The translations under genes and the position numbers were made by a program. Under the pieces are notes generated by a model, which saw only the letters and a program-made list of their open reading frames with translations, was not told where the DNA came from and did no database searches. A DNA stretch of 8,692 nt from Phycisphaerae bacterium (GTDB taxonomy: Bacteria > Planctomycetota > Phycisphaerae > UBA1845 > Fen-1342), in contig JALHOX010000187.1 of NCBI GenBank assembly GCA_022842805.1, forward strand, positions 1 through 8,692, given 5' to 3'. How positions within the stretch are numbered: position 1 is the first letter of the stretch; every line of letters starts with the position of its first letter. Below, in pieces: positions 8,045 to 8,692 of the stretch.

Positions 8045-8692
8045 TTACGCATGAATGGCCCGTTTGTGCACGGCGAGCGCGGCCTCCTTCAGCACTTCCG
8101 CCAACGTCGGATGTGCGTGGCTGGCGCGAGCCAGATCTTCCGCGCTGGCGCCAAACTCGATCGCTATGGCCGCCTCGGCAATCAAATCTCCGGCGCGCGG
8201 GCCGATAATGTGAACGCCCAGCAATCGATCGGTGTCGGCGTGGGCGAGCATTTTGCAGAAGCCGTCGACGCTCGCGAGCGCCCGCGCCCGTCCGTTGCCG
8301 CGGAAATGGAAGACGCCGCGATTGAAGGGAATGCCGGCCTCATTGAGTTGTTCCTCGGTCTTGCCGACCGAGGCGATCTCGGGATCGGTGTAGACGACGC
8401 CGGGGATGGCGTCGTAGTTCATGTGGCAATAGCCATTCACGATACCCTCGACGCACGAGCTGCCTTCTTCCTCGGCCTTGTGCGCCAGCATCGGCCCTCG
8501 AATCGCATCGCCGATGGCATAAATGCCCGGGACATTTGTGCGGAAATGGTCGTCGACGATCACCCGGCCGCGCTCGTCCAGCTTTACGCCGACGGTCTCC
8601 AGCCCGAGCTTCTCCGTATTTGGCAGACGCCCGACCGCCAGAAGCACGCGGTCGCACTCGATCGGTTCGGCGCCTTCGACCGTCACCACGCA
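8045..8692 (-). CDS. lpd: Dihydrolipoamide dehydrogenase (E3), C-terminal part
   Basis: The visible 215 residues are the C-terminal part of a protein usually about 470 aa long; the N-terminal FAD fold and redox CxxxxC disulfide lie beyond the window edge. E3 reoxidises dihydrolipoamide of the pyruvate, 2-oxoglutarate or branched-chain dehydrogenase complexes and of the glycine cleavage system, passing electrons through FAD to NAD+. Visible marks, numbered from the first visible residue, are LLAVGRLPNT (17-26), the FAD-binding YAIGDAIRGPMLAHKAEEEG (58-77), and the dimer interface motif HAHPTLAE with catalytic H194 and E199. The HAHPTL form and LAHKAEEEG favour E3 over glutathione or mercuric reductase. 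The stop is TAA at 8045-8047 and the Rid gene starts 63 nt downstream. No other E1, E2 or H-protein gene is in the window, so the complex served is unknown. Confidence 0.93.
   Translation of the reverse strand, partial: CVVTVEGAEPIECDRVLLAVGRLPNTEKLGLETVGVKLDERGRVIVDDHFRTNVPGIYAIGDAIRGPMLAHKAEEEGSSCVEGIVNGYCHMNYDAIPGVVYTDPEIASVGKTEEQLNEAGIPFNRGVFHFRGNGRARALASVDGFCKMLAHADTDRLLGVHIIGPRAGDLIAEAAIAIEFGASAEDLARASHAHPTLAEVLKEAALAVHKRAIHA

Overview
The window is GC-rich (clearly above 60% by eye) with short intergenic gaps. It carries single tRNA genes scattered between protein genes, and neither tRNA encodes its CCA end. The gene set is ordinary bacterial housekeeping. The dispersed tRNAs, a long topoisomerase I with many zinc ribbons and a HupE/UreJ-like membrane protein with a large exported N-terminus fit a Gram-negative-type bacterium. 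My best guess is a planctomycete or a related environmental phylum, but that is inference and nothing here proves it.

Layout from the left: the last 15 codons of a + strand gene (1-48); tpx, thiol peroxidase, on + (205-714); then a minus-strand block of tRNA-Val(CAC) (906-979) with its own promoter (1005-1035), followed by topA, DNA topoisomerase I (1122-4274). A 355-nt gap (4275-4629) separates topA from the divergent tRNA-Leu(UAG) (4630-4712) on +. A strongly structured 85-nt stretch then leads into a HupE/UreJ-type membrane protein gene (4798-6057). That gene converges on a minus-strand GT4 glycosyltransferase gene (6066-7277), with only 8 nt between the stop codons. Upstream of the glycosyltransferase, also on minus, are a Rid-family deaminase gene resembling 2-aminomuconate deaminase (7553-7981) and, 63 nt further upstream, the 3' part of a dihydrolipoamide dehydrogenase gene (8045-8692, cut by the window edge).

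Functional links are limited. tpx is an independent peroxide-defence gene. topA removes negative supercoils. lpd and the Rid gene are probably co-transcribed, and two hairpins close that unit. The glycosyltransferase is probably a separate unit with its own leader. tRNA-Leu may be co-transcribed with the HupE-like gene, because I see no promoter between them.

I looked for a novel multi-gene system (defence island, mobile element, CRISPR, secondary-metabolite or toxin-antitoxin locus) and see none. The points worth a second look are the six intact zinc ribbons in TopA, the tRNA-like inverted repeat and competing hairpins after tRNA-Leu, the two-part HupE-like protein, and the pairing of lpd with a 2-aminomuconate deaminase-type Rid protein.
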